A model generated the notes under the pieces. It saw only the letters and a list, made by a program, of their open reading frames with translations, was not told the DNA's origin and searched no databases. The position numbers and the translations under genes are program-made. A DNA stretch of 64,000 nucleotides, from positions 1-64,000 of the forward strand of contig CAKZFX010000011.1 in NCBI GenBank assembly GCA_936908745.1, written 5' to 3'. Positions 48,514 to 57,870 of the stretch are shown one piece after another (position 1 is the first letter of the stretch; every line of letters starts with the position of its first letter). Source of the stretch: an uncultured Chitinophagaceae bacterium (GTDB lineage Bacteria; Bacteroidota; Bacteroidia; Chitinophagales; Chitinophagaceae).

Positions 48514-51500
48514 TTATTTAGCTACAATTACTTTGAACGTTTTCTCAGATGTTCTTACACCATCATCGTAGTACAGTTTCACCATGTAAACAGCACTTGG
48601 AAGATCGGTAAGATCAACTGGCAGTACTCGTCCGTAAACCAGACCGCTGAATTGCTGTGTTCTTACCAGCTGGCCTTTAGAGTTGTAAACGTCCATACCT
48701 AAGCGGTTATACAATGTGCTTACGATACGCAGGTTGAATTGTCCGTTGTTTGGATTCGGATACAGTTGTACTGCACCGTCTCTCAACAGGATATTTCTAT
48801 CCTGGCAATCCACTACTCTTGCCACTACTGTTGCTGTACCGTTACAGCCTGAAGGGTTTGCATATGTATAGGTCAATGTATATGTTCCCACAGCTGTTGC
48901 GGCCGGAACAAATGTATTACCCGATACGCCTATACCACTCCAGCTACCACCTACAGGAGAACCTGTCAATGTGATCGGTGCGTCGCTCAGGCAAATAGAA
49001 GCCGGAAGCTGACCAACCGTAACTGTTGTGAGTGTATTTACTGTCAGGATAGCAGCACTGCTGGTAACGCTTGAACATGTATTGCTGATGATCACACGGT
49101 AGCGGTAACCACTCATGGCAGCTGTTGTGTTGGTTGCAACAAATGATGCGCCATTTGCATTAGCAATGTTGTTCCATGTAGTACCACCATCTGTGCTCAA
49201 TTGCCATTGGTAAGAAGGCAAGCTGCCCGCTGCCACCACACTGAATGTTGCGTTAGCTCCCACACATACGGTCTGGCTTGCTGGCTGTGTAGTGATCGTT
49301 ACTGGTTGTAATACTGTAACTACGGCTGTAGTTGCAGCTGAAACGCAACTTGAACTTGCAGAGCCAACTGTTGCCGAGTAAGTAGTAGTTGTTGTTGGTG
49401 CCGCATATACAGTGCTTGCATAGGTACCAGCCACATATGGAACTGTTGCCGTCGGGTTAGTGAACAAGCCGGTAACAGGTGTCCAGATAGCTCCATCCAG
49501 GCGCTGGAAGGTAATGCTCCAGCTTGTGATAGAACCGACATTGTTAGCAGCATCATCTACTACAAACAGTTTCCAGTCGCCATTGAAGTTGCCTGCAAAG
49601 TCAGAGAGTCTTGGCGTGGTCTGGTTAAATGTACCCGGACCCGGTGCAGCCCATGCATCACCTGTTCCGATATTAGTCGGACGGTAAGTACCCGCAGGGT
49701 TAGCACCCGCATCGCTCATCAATGCACCCGCATCGTCAAATACATAGTTAACATTTGTAATTGCGTTGTTACCGCCCACATCACTCATCAATATCACATT
49801 TTGGCCATTTGGAGCTTGTAACAATATATCCAGGTCATCAGGGAAGGCATGAGTCACACCATTCAGTGTTACCGATTTCACCACTACGTTGCCCAATGCC
49901 GGGAATCCTGATACATTGATCGAACATGGATAAGGACTTGCCACACCGGTGGTCGTTGTTGGTGCACCAGCCGGTACAGTGATTGTACCGCATGTGCTGC
50001 TTACAACGATTGGCTGGCTGGCTGCTGTCAGTGTTGTAGTAGCACCACGACAGATTGTAACCGCCGAAGGCGTAATTGTTGGTGCAGCCGGTGTTGCATT
50101 TACAGTTACTGTTGCCGTGTTCGTACAACCGGTAGCTGTAATAGTGCTCGTAACTGTATAAGTAGTATTGAATTGAGGATTTGCTGTTACAGTAGCGCCT
50201 GTTGTAGCGCTTAATCCTGCGGCAGGAGACCAGCTGTATGTGTTGCCGGTGCCTGAAGCTGTCAACGTTACTGGTCCGCACTGGTTGTTAGGCGTTACGC
50301 TGATTGTTGGTTTTGGATTTACAGTCACTGTTACTGTGCCTGATGGTACAGAGCAGCTTCCCATTGTTCCTGTAACTGTATAGGTTGTTGTGTTAGCCGG
50401 GTTTGCATATACTGTATTTACCAATGTACCGGCAGTATAAGGAATTAATCCGGCCGGATCAATGAACAGTCCGGTAACCGGTGTCCATGTAGCCGTTGGC
50501 ACATTGAATGTAATGCTCCAGTTAGCTATTGAACCTACGTTGCCAGTAGCGTCATCCACGATATACAAGCCCCAGTTTCCGTTCGGGTTACCGGTAAAGC
50601 TTGACAGCGTTGGTGTAGGCTGGTTGATAGATCCAGGACCAGGCGCAGCCCATGTGTCAGGTGTTACGAAGTTGGTTGGACGATAGGTTCCAGCCGCATT
50701 CAGACCTGCATCGCTCATTAATGAGGAGGCTGCATCATCAAATGTATAGTTAACGTTTGTGATAGCGTTGCTACCACCTACATCACTCATCAGTACTACA
50801 TTCTGACCAGTTGGAGATTGCAATAAGATATCCAGGTCATCAGGGAAGGCATGCGTTACACCATTAATTGTAACACTCTTCACTGTCACTCCCGAGGTTG
50901 GTAAGCCAACTACGGTAATGCTTGATGGATATGGATTGGCCGGGCCAGTTGTAGTTCCCGGAGCACCAAATGGTATAGTGATCGTTCCGCTGCTGGTAAC
51001 AATAGCACCGCCACCAGGAACTGTCAGTTGCTGGATCGTTCCAGCGCAGATTGTCGGGTTAGCAGGTGTAACCACAACAGGCGGAGGTGTACCCAGTACG
51101 GTTGCCGTAGCTGTATTTGTACAACCAGTAGCCGTAATGGTACCTGTTACTGTATAAGTGAGAGTTGTGTTTGTAGTAGCAATTACTGTTGCACCTGTTG
51201 TAGTATTTAAGCCCAACGCAGGTGACCAGCTATATGTATTACTATTACCTGTAGCTGTCAGCGTTACCGGAGAACACTGTCCGCTTGGTGCTACGCTGAT
51301 TGTTGGTAATGGATTCACCGTCAATGTAGCAGCATTTGAAGTTGCCGTGCCACAAGTAGAAGAAACCACCACACGATAGGTATTTCCGTTCAATGCAAGG
51401 GCTGCAGGGTTGATCGTCAATGTTGGCGTAGTAACACCTGAATAAGGCGATACGTTTGCCAGGTTGGTAAAGCCGCTGCCTGAATTTACCTGCCACTGGT

Positions 51501-54500
51501 ACGTAAGCGATACACCAGTTGCAGTTACAGAGAACGCAGCGCTTTGGCCTGCGCAAGCTGCTGTATTAGCAGGCTGCACGCTGATAGCCGCAGACGGATT
51601 CACTGTAATCGTAAACGTAATTGGCGTACCCGTACAAGTTGTACCAGCATTCGTATAAGAAGGTGTAACAGTAATGGTCGCTGTTACAGGAGTTGTGCCT
51701 GTATTCGTTGCAGGGAATGCTGCAATGTTTCCAGTACCGCTTGCTCCCAAACCTATTGAAGTGGTATTATTTGTCCAGTTATAAACTGTACCGGCCACTG
51801 CACCGCTGAAGTTAATAGCCGCCGTGTTTGCACCGTTACAAACTGTTTGGTTTGCTACTGCATTTACAGTCGGAGTTGGGTTAACTGTGATTGTAAATGT
51901 AGTTGGTGTGCCAGTACATGTTGTAGCACCATTTGTATAAGAAGGTGTAACAGTAATAGTCGCTGTTACAGGAGCAGAACCTGTGTTCACTGCATTGAAT
52001 GCTGCAATGTTTCCGGTACCACTTGCTCCCAAACCTATTGAAGTAGTATTATTTGTCCAGTTGTATACTGTACCTGGTACCGCTCCGCTAAAGTTAACAG
52101 CTGTTGTAGATGCGCCGTTACAAACTGTTTGGTTTGCTACCGCATTTACAGTCGGAGTCGGGTTTACAGTAATTGTAAATGTAGTTGGCGTGCCTGTGCA
52201 AATAACATTGCCCAGGTTATATGTAATAACAACAAGACCGTCACCTGTTTGTACACCACTGGCTGTACTGCCAGTAGTAACGCCACCAGTGTATGAGGTA
52301 CCACCAGCACCACCGCCACCAGCACCTTTATCATTACCAGAACAGCCTGGAGTACCGGCAGAACCGCCGCCACCACCGCCGCCGCCGAAGTAGCCACCGC
52401 CACCACCGCCGCCGCCTGGTACGCTTCCAAATGTGAAGCAGCAACAAGCCTGACCTGCGCCACCAGCACCACCAATACCTGCTCCAGTACCAGCAAGACC
52501 TGGTTGACCCAGGAAGCCGCCACAACCTACACCGGCTGCACCACCAGCAGCACCAATACCTCCACCGCCAGCACCGGCAACACCGCCAGATGTTGGAGCA
52601 TCGGTTCCATTAGCACCGTTTGCATCACCGTGGCCGCCTGCACCACCATTAATAGTATTAGCAGATTCGCAACCACCACGGCCACCGCCGCCACCACCAC
52701 CGGCTACCAGCAAGCGATCGCCTGATGTTGTACCCGGGTAGCGAATATCGCTGGCGCCACCGCCACCACCGGATGTTGAATTACCACCAGTTCCACCACC
52801 ATTGTAGCCACCAGTTGATACACCACCAGCACCACCAACAAATATGTTTAATACCTGTCCAGGTGTTACTGCTAATGTTCCGCTGGCTCTTGAACCTCTT
52901 CCACCGGGGCCACCTAAGGTTGCGCCTGCACTACTATTACCAGAAGCACCTGTTCCGCCACCTGCGCCATACGCATCTATTGTAATAGAGGTTACACCTG
53001 CAGGCACTGTCCATGTCTGCATAGCTCCTGTGTAAGCAAATGATAATGATGTATTGTTCGGCGTTGCTTTACTTGGTGTAACTGTTACAGTAGCTGTAAC
53101 GGGTGCAGTACCTGCATTCGTTGCAAGGAATGAAGCAATATTGCCTGTACCACTTGCAGCAAGGCCGATTGAAGTATTGTTGTTTGTCCAGCTAAATGTT
53201 GTTCCTGCCACACTACTTGTAAACGGAATTACAGGTGTGTTCGCATTGTTACAAACAACGAGGTTGGTAACAGGATCTACAGAAGTAGTTGGAGCAATTA
53301 ATAAATTAGTCTGAGAAGCCGGGCGACAAGAAGGATCCAGCGGAGTTGGAGACAGTATTGCATAGATATAGTAACTGCCCGGAGTTGGTATTGTACCTGT
53401 GAAGGCCGCCGTTGTACCACCACCTGTCAGACTGCCGTTAGCCACCGTACCGAATACAGTGCCACCGGTATATGGATCAGCCAGTGATGTAGTTGAGTAT
53501 TTGAATGTGATACCATATATATTGCTCATGCCAGTAAGGCCAGAAGCAGTAACCGTTACGCTTGCGCCTTCGCAAATACCTGATCCGGCGTTAGTAGTAA
53601 CAGCACCGATTGTAGGGCAAACAGAACAACCGCCAGGGCCTAACAGGGTGAACGATGTTGTTGCCGAACAACCAGATGTAGATGAAACCGTAACTGTATA
53701 AGTTCCTACAGTCAGCCCGGCCTGATCTTCCTGTCCATTTACCAATCCTGAACCATTTGCTGTGCTCCAGTTATAAGTATAAGGACCAGGCGCCGCGCCG
53801 CTAACAGTTAAATTAATAGATCCATTTGTAGATACACAAGTTGTTGGCTCTACTACTGAACCAGAAAGTACAGGTGCAGGATTTGATGTTACGGTAACCG
53901 AGCCTGTCATAGTAGTAGTACAAGTACCAGATGCTGCATCAGCAGCAACTACTGTATAAACACCTGAAGTTGTTTGCGGACCAAAGTTCAGTGGTGAGCC
54001 TGTACCAGCTACTGCTGAACCTACTGGGGTTACGCCAACATACAGCTGGTAGTTTACGCCTGTTTGTGAACCGCTGAGTGTAACGTCAGGAGCCGTTTGG
54101 TTGCTGCAGAATGTACCGCCGCCTCCAACTGTAAATACAGAAGGCTGGATATTGATTGTTACAGTAATCGTATTTGAAAACGCTGTTGCGGTTCCTGTTG
54201 GACAGGTAACAAGCAGCCTGTAATAAGTTGTGCTCGTTACTGTACCCACTGTAAGCGCAGCCGGGTTAGTTTGACCGATTATATTAACAATGTTGCTTAC
54301 GAAATTATCGTTAGAAGATTGCCATTGGTAAGTAGAACCAGCTCCTTCAGAGTAGCCAGAAGCCGTGATTGCTGGCGTAGCAGAGCCGCAACCAGTAAGA
54401 TTTGTTCCTGCTGCAGTTCCTCCTACTGCGCCTGTACAAGACTCGGCCAGGCTCCAGTCAGAGAAACTGGTCACACCAGTAACTGTCCCTACGCGGGTAC

Positions 54501-57500
54501 CCGTATTAACGGTGCTTGCAGGGAACGGAGTAACAGTACCACCAGACACACGCACTACTTTGTAGTTGGCGTCCGTGCCATTTACATCAGCTGCGAGGTA
54601 GTTGAAAGTAAGGTCAGCAGTAACGCCTGCGCCCGATAAACTCCAGTAACGGGCCAATGAAGTAGCAGGGTTTAAACTTGGCTGTGTGCCTTGTACTGCT
54701 TTTGCGATGATACCAGTCGGGAAAGTACCCGCTGTTACATTGATTGTAGCAGGAGAATATCCATTAGCAGTACCTACTTCAAACGTTTTTGAAGCAACGG
54801 CCGCATAGTTTTTTTGCAGGTTGCCGTCCACATAACCAGCCGTACGGGTTACTGTTGCGGCTGCATCATTCACGATCAGGGTATTAGCTCCTGTTACCAC
54901 TCTTCCGTTTGTAAGCGTTAATACTGTACCTGTTCCTGATAATAACAGATCTCCACCGGCAATTGCCAAAGTATGTGATGGATCATTGTCATCATAGGTC
55001 ATACGAGAAATAGTACGGTTTGAAGGAATTTCAAAACCTGTTGTTCTTGTATTAACAGTACGCAGGTAAGAGATACTGATACCGCCGGTACCCGGGTTAT
55101 AGCTTAGTTGAGAATCAAATCCGCCGGCATTGGTTGGCGTAGTTGTATTACCTATCTGGATGACGGCTGTGGTTGATCCGCCATTACCTATACTAAGCTT
55201 GTTTGAGTTTACAAAACTACCCGTAAATATGATTATACGATTTGCAACAATTGTTGATACAGAAGGATCAATTGTGAAATTAAAATCATTCTGTAGTTCA
55301 AGACTTGTCAACGGAGCTGTTACTGAACCTGTTCCGGTATATAACATATTGGTAGGCTCAAATGCTATAAGTCTTGAGCTTGCGCCATTATGAGTTATTG
55401 TACCATTATTCGTTATTGTATTTCCTGCAAAAAGGAAAGTATTATTAGCAAGGTTTAATGTGGTACCACTATTTACAGTAATATTCCGTGAAATGTTATT
55501 ATAAGTAGTAGGAGTAGCAAACCAGCTTGCTGAGTGAGCAGCCGAAGTATTAGTAAGCACCAGATTTGGAGCAACACCACGAATTATAAATGATTTAGCA
55601 GCTCCCGAAGCAGCATTACCTAATTGCAATGTACCACCTGTTACACCTGTAATTCCCGATCCTGATTGGAAGCGATAGTCGATTTGCGTTGCACCTGTAG
55701 CGGGAAGCTGAACAACCACGGTACCTCCGCTCATTGTAATAGACGAAGCAGTAGTTGTACCGAGGTCAAAACTGGCTAAGGTTGTAGATGCATTGCCTAC
55801 TGTACAAACAGTAATCGTACCGGCTGTTTGCGTGTACGTGATCGCATTAGCAGCAGCAGCTACACCAAATCTTCCGGCAGCATTCACAGCTCCTCCTTCG
55901 ACAATGATGGTACTACCAGCACTAAAGCCCATTGAGTTTCCTGTCGAAGTTCCGATATTGAGTATACCCTGTGTTATTCTTAATAAACCTCCCACAGTTG
56001 GAGAGCCATTCTGACCGGCAACCGTAAGGTTGGGGTTATTTAACCAAAGCCCGGTAGTGGCACCAATTGTGTAACCAGCAGTGCTGAATAAACGGGAAGC
56101 TATTGTATAAGTACCTGATATTTTCAGCGTACCGTTTGTCAACGTTACAAATCCCATTGGTGTGCCGTCGATCGTTGTGCCTTGAACAGTAAGGTTAGAA
56201 GGCATAAGTTCAAGGATAGTTGCACTCGAAGTTCCTTTATTAATTGTCAGCGTGCGGATATCCGTTGTCGCACCTGTTCCGCTGAATGTATTATTAGCAG
56301 TCCCTGTGAAAGTGATTCCCGCACCAGCTGTATTTCCATTTGTACTGAAGTCAAGTGTTCCGTTATTAATAAGATTTCCGCCTATGGACAAAGCATGTGT
56401 AGTCACCGTTCCCGCCGGGTTGGACTGGAATGTACCTCCATTTGCAATTGTAACATTGTCACCTACAGTAAGCGTCCTGGCAGTTGTCTGCTCATATTGC
56501 AAAACACCGGAAGTTCCCTGGCCAACAGTGAGGCTATATGCTACTGCAGCTATATCAATTGTAACTGTTTGCCCGTCTGCAATTGTAACATTATCCGTAC
56601 TTGTAGGAATCACCCCACCCGGCCATGGTGCGTTAGGAACAGTAGAACTCCAGTTTCCGCTACCAGCTGAAACAATATTACCCGGAGGGTTAGTATTCTG
56701 ACTTGCTGATACCGCCGGAGAAATAGTTTCTCTTACAGCATATACTCTCCAGGAGTAAGAAGTACTCGGCGATAATCCTGATTGCACAGAGGATACAGCG
56801 TTGGCAGCTGTTTGTGTCACAAATGAATAATTGATTCCATCCGTTGATCTGTAAATAGCAAATCCTAATTCATCGGAAGAGTTATCTGTCCAGTTAAGTG
56901 TCATTCCCACAGCACTCACGGCTGTAAAGTTCAAACCACTGGGTGCATTTGCTGTTTGAGGAGCAAATGAGTAAATCCGGCGTGAACCATCTGCCGCCGA
57001 ATTAAGGTTGGGCATAACTGCACCTAATGTATTCTGGTTGGAAGTAATACCCCCGCTTGTGGCTACTGCATTGGTAGAGTTAGTTATGGTAGCATACGTA
57101 TTATTCGTACTGTTTGTTGAAAATCCGATATACTGGGGGTCCATACCGCCCAAAAATCCTGTACTGGAGTTGCGGCCCATTGAACCGTAAACCAATTCTA
57201 TATTATTAGAAGTTTCGTACAAACGTATCTGTGAGGTTCCATCCGCAGTTGCACCTGCTCCATCATAGATGATAGTCGCGTTTTTGAATTCCACTACTAA
57301 AACCCTGTTTGGTGCAGAACCGATTACTTTATAATGAACTTTACCTGTATTGCTGATAAATAAATCAGAACCTAGCGAAGCAATCAATGGTACTGATGTT
57401 GTACCTAATATATATTGCCCGGTGGCGACCGCAGTTCCTCCCAGTCGCAAATAACCATTAGAGTTAACACTAAATTGGGTGTAACGGGTACCCATAAACC

Positions 57501-57693
57501 AAAAGTCAAAACCAATATTGGTAACTGAAGATGCCACATCATCACTGGTAGCAGTTACCAACTGTGTGGTACCTGTATTCATATCCGTGAGTGAGGCTGT
57601 AGCATTGGTTGAAAAAGTGTAATTGGCTGAGCTTTGGCCATTGGAGATTGTTGTCCACAAAATAGTGAGCAGCAGGAAGTAAACTTTCCTCAT
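48514..57693 (-). CDS. Giant T9SS-secreted multidomain surface protein (3059 residues)
   Basis: Signal peptide (MRKVYFLLLTILWTTISNGQ), then a long modular array. A fibronectin type III-like domain lies near 250-330 (PSGLNFTAVSAVGMTLNWTD). Beta-strand/helix repeats rich in Thr and Asn span about 340-1100, then several Ig/PKD-like units. A Gly-rich domain (about 1555-1820) includes CCCF and long GGGG runs. Two near-identical 94-residue PKD-like repeats with NAVANQTVCNGA follow (about 1840-2030). Two proprotein-convertase P-like domains (about 2235-2400 and 2570-2730) share HAFPDDLDILLQ. The C-terminus is a type A T9SS sorting domain (VQLYPNPNNGQFNLRI...EKTFKVIVAK). It should be exported and attached at the surface, probably as an adhesin; no catalytic domain is seen. 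Confidence 0.88.
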   Translation of the reverse strand: MRKVYFLLLTILWTTISNGQSSANYTFSTNATASLTDMNTGTTQLVTATSDDVASSVTNIGFDFWFMGTRYTQFSVNSNGYLRLGGTAVATGQYILGTTSVPLIASLGSDLFISNTGKVHYKVIGSAPNRVLVVEFKNATIIYDGAGATADGTSQIRLYETSNNIELVYGSMGRNSSTGFLGGMDPQYIGFSTNSTNNTYATITNSTNAVATSGGITSNQNTLGAVMPNLNSAADGSRRIYSFAPQTANAPSGLNFTAVSAVGMTLNWTDNSSDELGFAIYRSTDGINYSFVTQTAANAVSSVQSGLSPSTSYSWRVYAVRETISPAVSASQNTNPPGNIVSAGSGNWSSTVPNAPWPGGVIPTSTDNVTIADGQTVTIDIAAVAYSLTVGQGTSGVLQYEQTTARTLTVGDNVTIANGGTFQSNPAGTVTTHALSIGGNLINNGTLDFSTNGNTAGAGITFTGTANNTFSGTGATTDIRTLTINKGTSSATILELMPSNLTVQGTTIDGTPMGFVTLTNGTLKISGTYTIASRLFSTAGYTIGATTGLWLNNPNLTVAGQNGSPTVGGLLRITQGILNIGTSTGNSMGFSAGSTIIVEGGAVNAAGRFGVAAAANAITYTQTAGTITVCTVGNASTTLASFDLGTTTASSITMSGGTVVVQLPATGATQIDYRFQSGSGITGVTGGTLQLGNAASGAAKSFIIRGVAPNLVLTNTSAAHSASWFATPTTYNNISRNITVNSGTTLNLANNTFLFAGNTITNNGTITHNGASSRLIAFEPTNMLYTGTGSVTAPLTSLELQNDFNFTIDPSVSTIVANRIIIFTGSFVNSNKLSIGNGGSTTAVIQIGNTTTPTNAGGFDSQLSYNPGTGGISISYLRTVNTRTTGFEIPSNRTISRMTYDDNDPSHTLAIAGGDLLLSGTGTVLTLTNGRVVTGANTLIVNDAAATVTRTAGYVDGNLQKNYAAVASKTFEVGTANGYSPATINVTAGTFPTGIIAKAVQGTQPSLNPATSLARYWSLSGAGVTADLTFNYLAADVNGTDANYKVVRVSGGTVTPFPASTVNTGTRVGTVTGVTSFSDWSLAESCTGAVGGTAAGTNLTGCGSATPAITASGYSEGAGSTYQWQSSNDNFVSNIVNIIGQTNPAALTVGTVTSTTYYRLLVTCPTGTATAFSNTITVTINIQPSVFTVGGGGTFCSNQTAPDVTLSGSQTGVNYQLYVGVTPVGSAVAGTGSPLNFGPQTTSGVYTVVAADAASGTCTTTMTGSVTVTSNPAPVLSGSVVEPTTCVSTNGSINLTVSGAAPGPYTYNWSTANGSGLVNGQEDQAGLTVGTYTVTVSSTSGCSATTSFTLLGPGGCSVCPTIGAVTTNAGSGICEGASVTVTASGLTGMSNIYGITFKYSTTSLADPYTGGTVFGTVANGSLTGGGTTAAFTGTIPTPGSYYIYAILSPTPLDPSCRPASQTNLLIAPTTSVDPVTNLVVCNNANTPVIPFTSSVAGTTFSWTNNNTSIGLAASGTGNIASFLATNAGTAPVTATVTVTPSKATPNNTSLSFAYTGAMQTWTVPAGVTSITIDAYGAGGGTGASGNSSAGATLGGPGGRGSRASGTLAVTPGQVLNIFVGGAGGVSTGGYNGGGTGGNSTSGGGGGASDIRYPGTTSGDRLLVAGGGGGGGRGGCESANTINGGAGGHGDANGANGTDAPTSGGVAGAGGGGIGAAGGAAGVGCGGFLGQPGLAGTGAGIGGAGGAGQACCCFTFGSVPGGGGGGGGYFGGGGGGGGSAGTPGCSGNDKGAGGGGAGGTSYTGGVTTGSTASGVQTGDGLVVITYNLGNVICTGTPTTFTITVNPTPTVNAVANQTVCNGASTTAVNFSGAVPGTVYNWTNNTTSIGLGASGTGNIAAFNAVNTGSAPVTATITVTPSYTNGATTCTGTPTTFTITVNPTPTVNAVANQTVCNGANTAAINFSGAVAGTVYNWTNNTTSIGLGASGTGNIAAFPATNTGTTPVTATITVTPSYTNAGTTCTGTPITFTITVNPSAAISVQPANTAACAGQSAAFSVTATGVSLTYQWQVNSGSGFTNLANVSPYSGVTTPTLTINPAALALNGNTYRVVVSSTCGTATSNAATLTVNPLPTISVAPSGQCSPVTLTATGNSNTYSWSPALGLNTTTGATVIATTNTTLTYTVTGTITATGCTNTATATVLGTPPPVVVTPANPTICAGTIQQLTVPGGGAIVTSSGTITIPFGAPGTTTGPANPYPSSITVVGLPTSGVTVKSVTINGVTHAFPDDLDILLQSPTGQNVVLMSDVGGSNAITNVNYTFDDAASSLMSDAGLNAAGTYRPTNFVTPDTWAAPGPGSINQPTPTLSSFTGNPNGNWGLYIVDDATGNVGSIANWSITFNVPTATWTPVTGLFIDPAGLIPYTAGTLVNTVYANPANTTTYTVTGTMGSCSVPSGTVTVTVNPKPTISVTPNNQCGPVTLTASGTGNTYSWSPAAGLSATTGATVTANPQFNTTYTVTSTITATGCTNTATVTVNATPAAPTITPSAVTICRGATTTLTAASQPIVVSSTCGTITVPAGAPTTTTGVASPYPCSINVSGFPALGNVVVKSVTLNGVTHAFPDDLDILLQAPNGQNVILMSDVGGNNAITNVNYVFDDAGALMSDAGANPAGTYRPTNIGTGDAWAAPGPGTFNQTTPRLSDFAGNFNGDWKLFVVDDAANNVGSITSWSITFQRLDGAIWTPVTGLFTNPTATVPYVAGTYASTVYAAPTTTTTYSATVGSASSSCVSAATTAVVTVLQPVTITTQPASQTVCVGANATFSVVAAGSLPSYQWQLSTDGGTTWNNIANANGASFVATNTTAAMSGYRYRVIISNTCSSVTSSAAILTVNTLTTVTVGQLPASICLSDAPITLTGSPVGGSWSGIGVSGNTFVPAATAVGTYTLTYTYANPSGCNGTATVVARVVDCQDRNILLRDGAVQLYPNPNNGQFNLRIVSTLYNRLGMDVYNSKGQLVRTQQFSGLVYGRVLPVDLTDLPSAVYMVKLYYDDGVRTSEKTFKVIVAK
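49500..50990 (-). repeat. Duplicated P-domain coding segments
   Basis: Two copies of a segment of about 490 bp, offset by about 1002 bp (334 codons), encode the P-like domains; for example GGGAAGGCAT occurs at 49841 and 50843. Divergence is low enough to suggest recent duplication or gene conversion. Confidence 0.7.
51596..52170 (-). repeat. 282-bp tandem repeat encoding PKD-like domains
   Basis: Starts of the units at 51596, 51878 and 52160 are exactly 282 bp apart (94 codons); two full units and the start of a third are highly similar. Confidence 0.85.
52230..52960 (-). repeat. Glycine-codon-rich low-complexity stretch
   Basis: About 730 bp in which GGN codons (CCN/NCC on the plus strand) dominate and encode the Gly-rich domain of the giant protein. 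Confidence 0.8.
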
Positions 57694-57721
57694 AAGCAGT
57701 GGGTTTGTTAGTGGTATATTA

Positions 57722-57740
57722 CAAACCTTTTAAAGGTTTG
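57722..57740 (-). promoter_or_regulatory. Perfect palindrome in the leader of the giant gene
   Basis: CAAACCTTT and AAAGGTTTG flank a single T, giving 9-bp perfect arms 29 bp before the ATG. It could be an operator or a 5' stabilising hairpin. No full promoter consensus was found nearby. Confidence 0.45.
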
Positions 57741-57816
57741 AAAACGAAAGATATCTAATTTTTTATATCCGACAATTTTAAGTGCATTTTTTATTTACCC
57801 AGACCGGGCAAGGCCC

Positions 57817-57849
57817 AAAAAAAGCTACCCGCCGGGTGGCGGGTAGCTT
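57817..57849 (-). terminator. Terminator of the M36 peptidase gene
   Basis: Minus strand AAGCTACCCGCC pairs with GGCGGGTAGCTT and is followed by seven T, 21 bp past the stop. Confidence 0.88.
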
Positions 57850-57870
57850 ATAAAAGGGTCAATTTATTGC

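Noticed and set aside
51596..52170. Tandem repeats as a possible mobile element
   Set aside because: The 282-bp period keeps the frame and encodes a PKD-like domain, so it is protein domain duplication.
52164..52523. Minus-strand Val/Ala-rich frame in the Gly-rich region
   Set aside because: It overlaps the giant protein in another frame and is a by-product of GC-biased repeats.
56252..56701. Several plus-strand frames of 60-160 codons opposite the giant T9SS gene
   Set aside because: The sense frame is continuous with a signal peptide and sorting domain; the antisense frames are artefacts of Thr/Val/Gly-rich coding.
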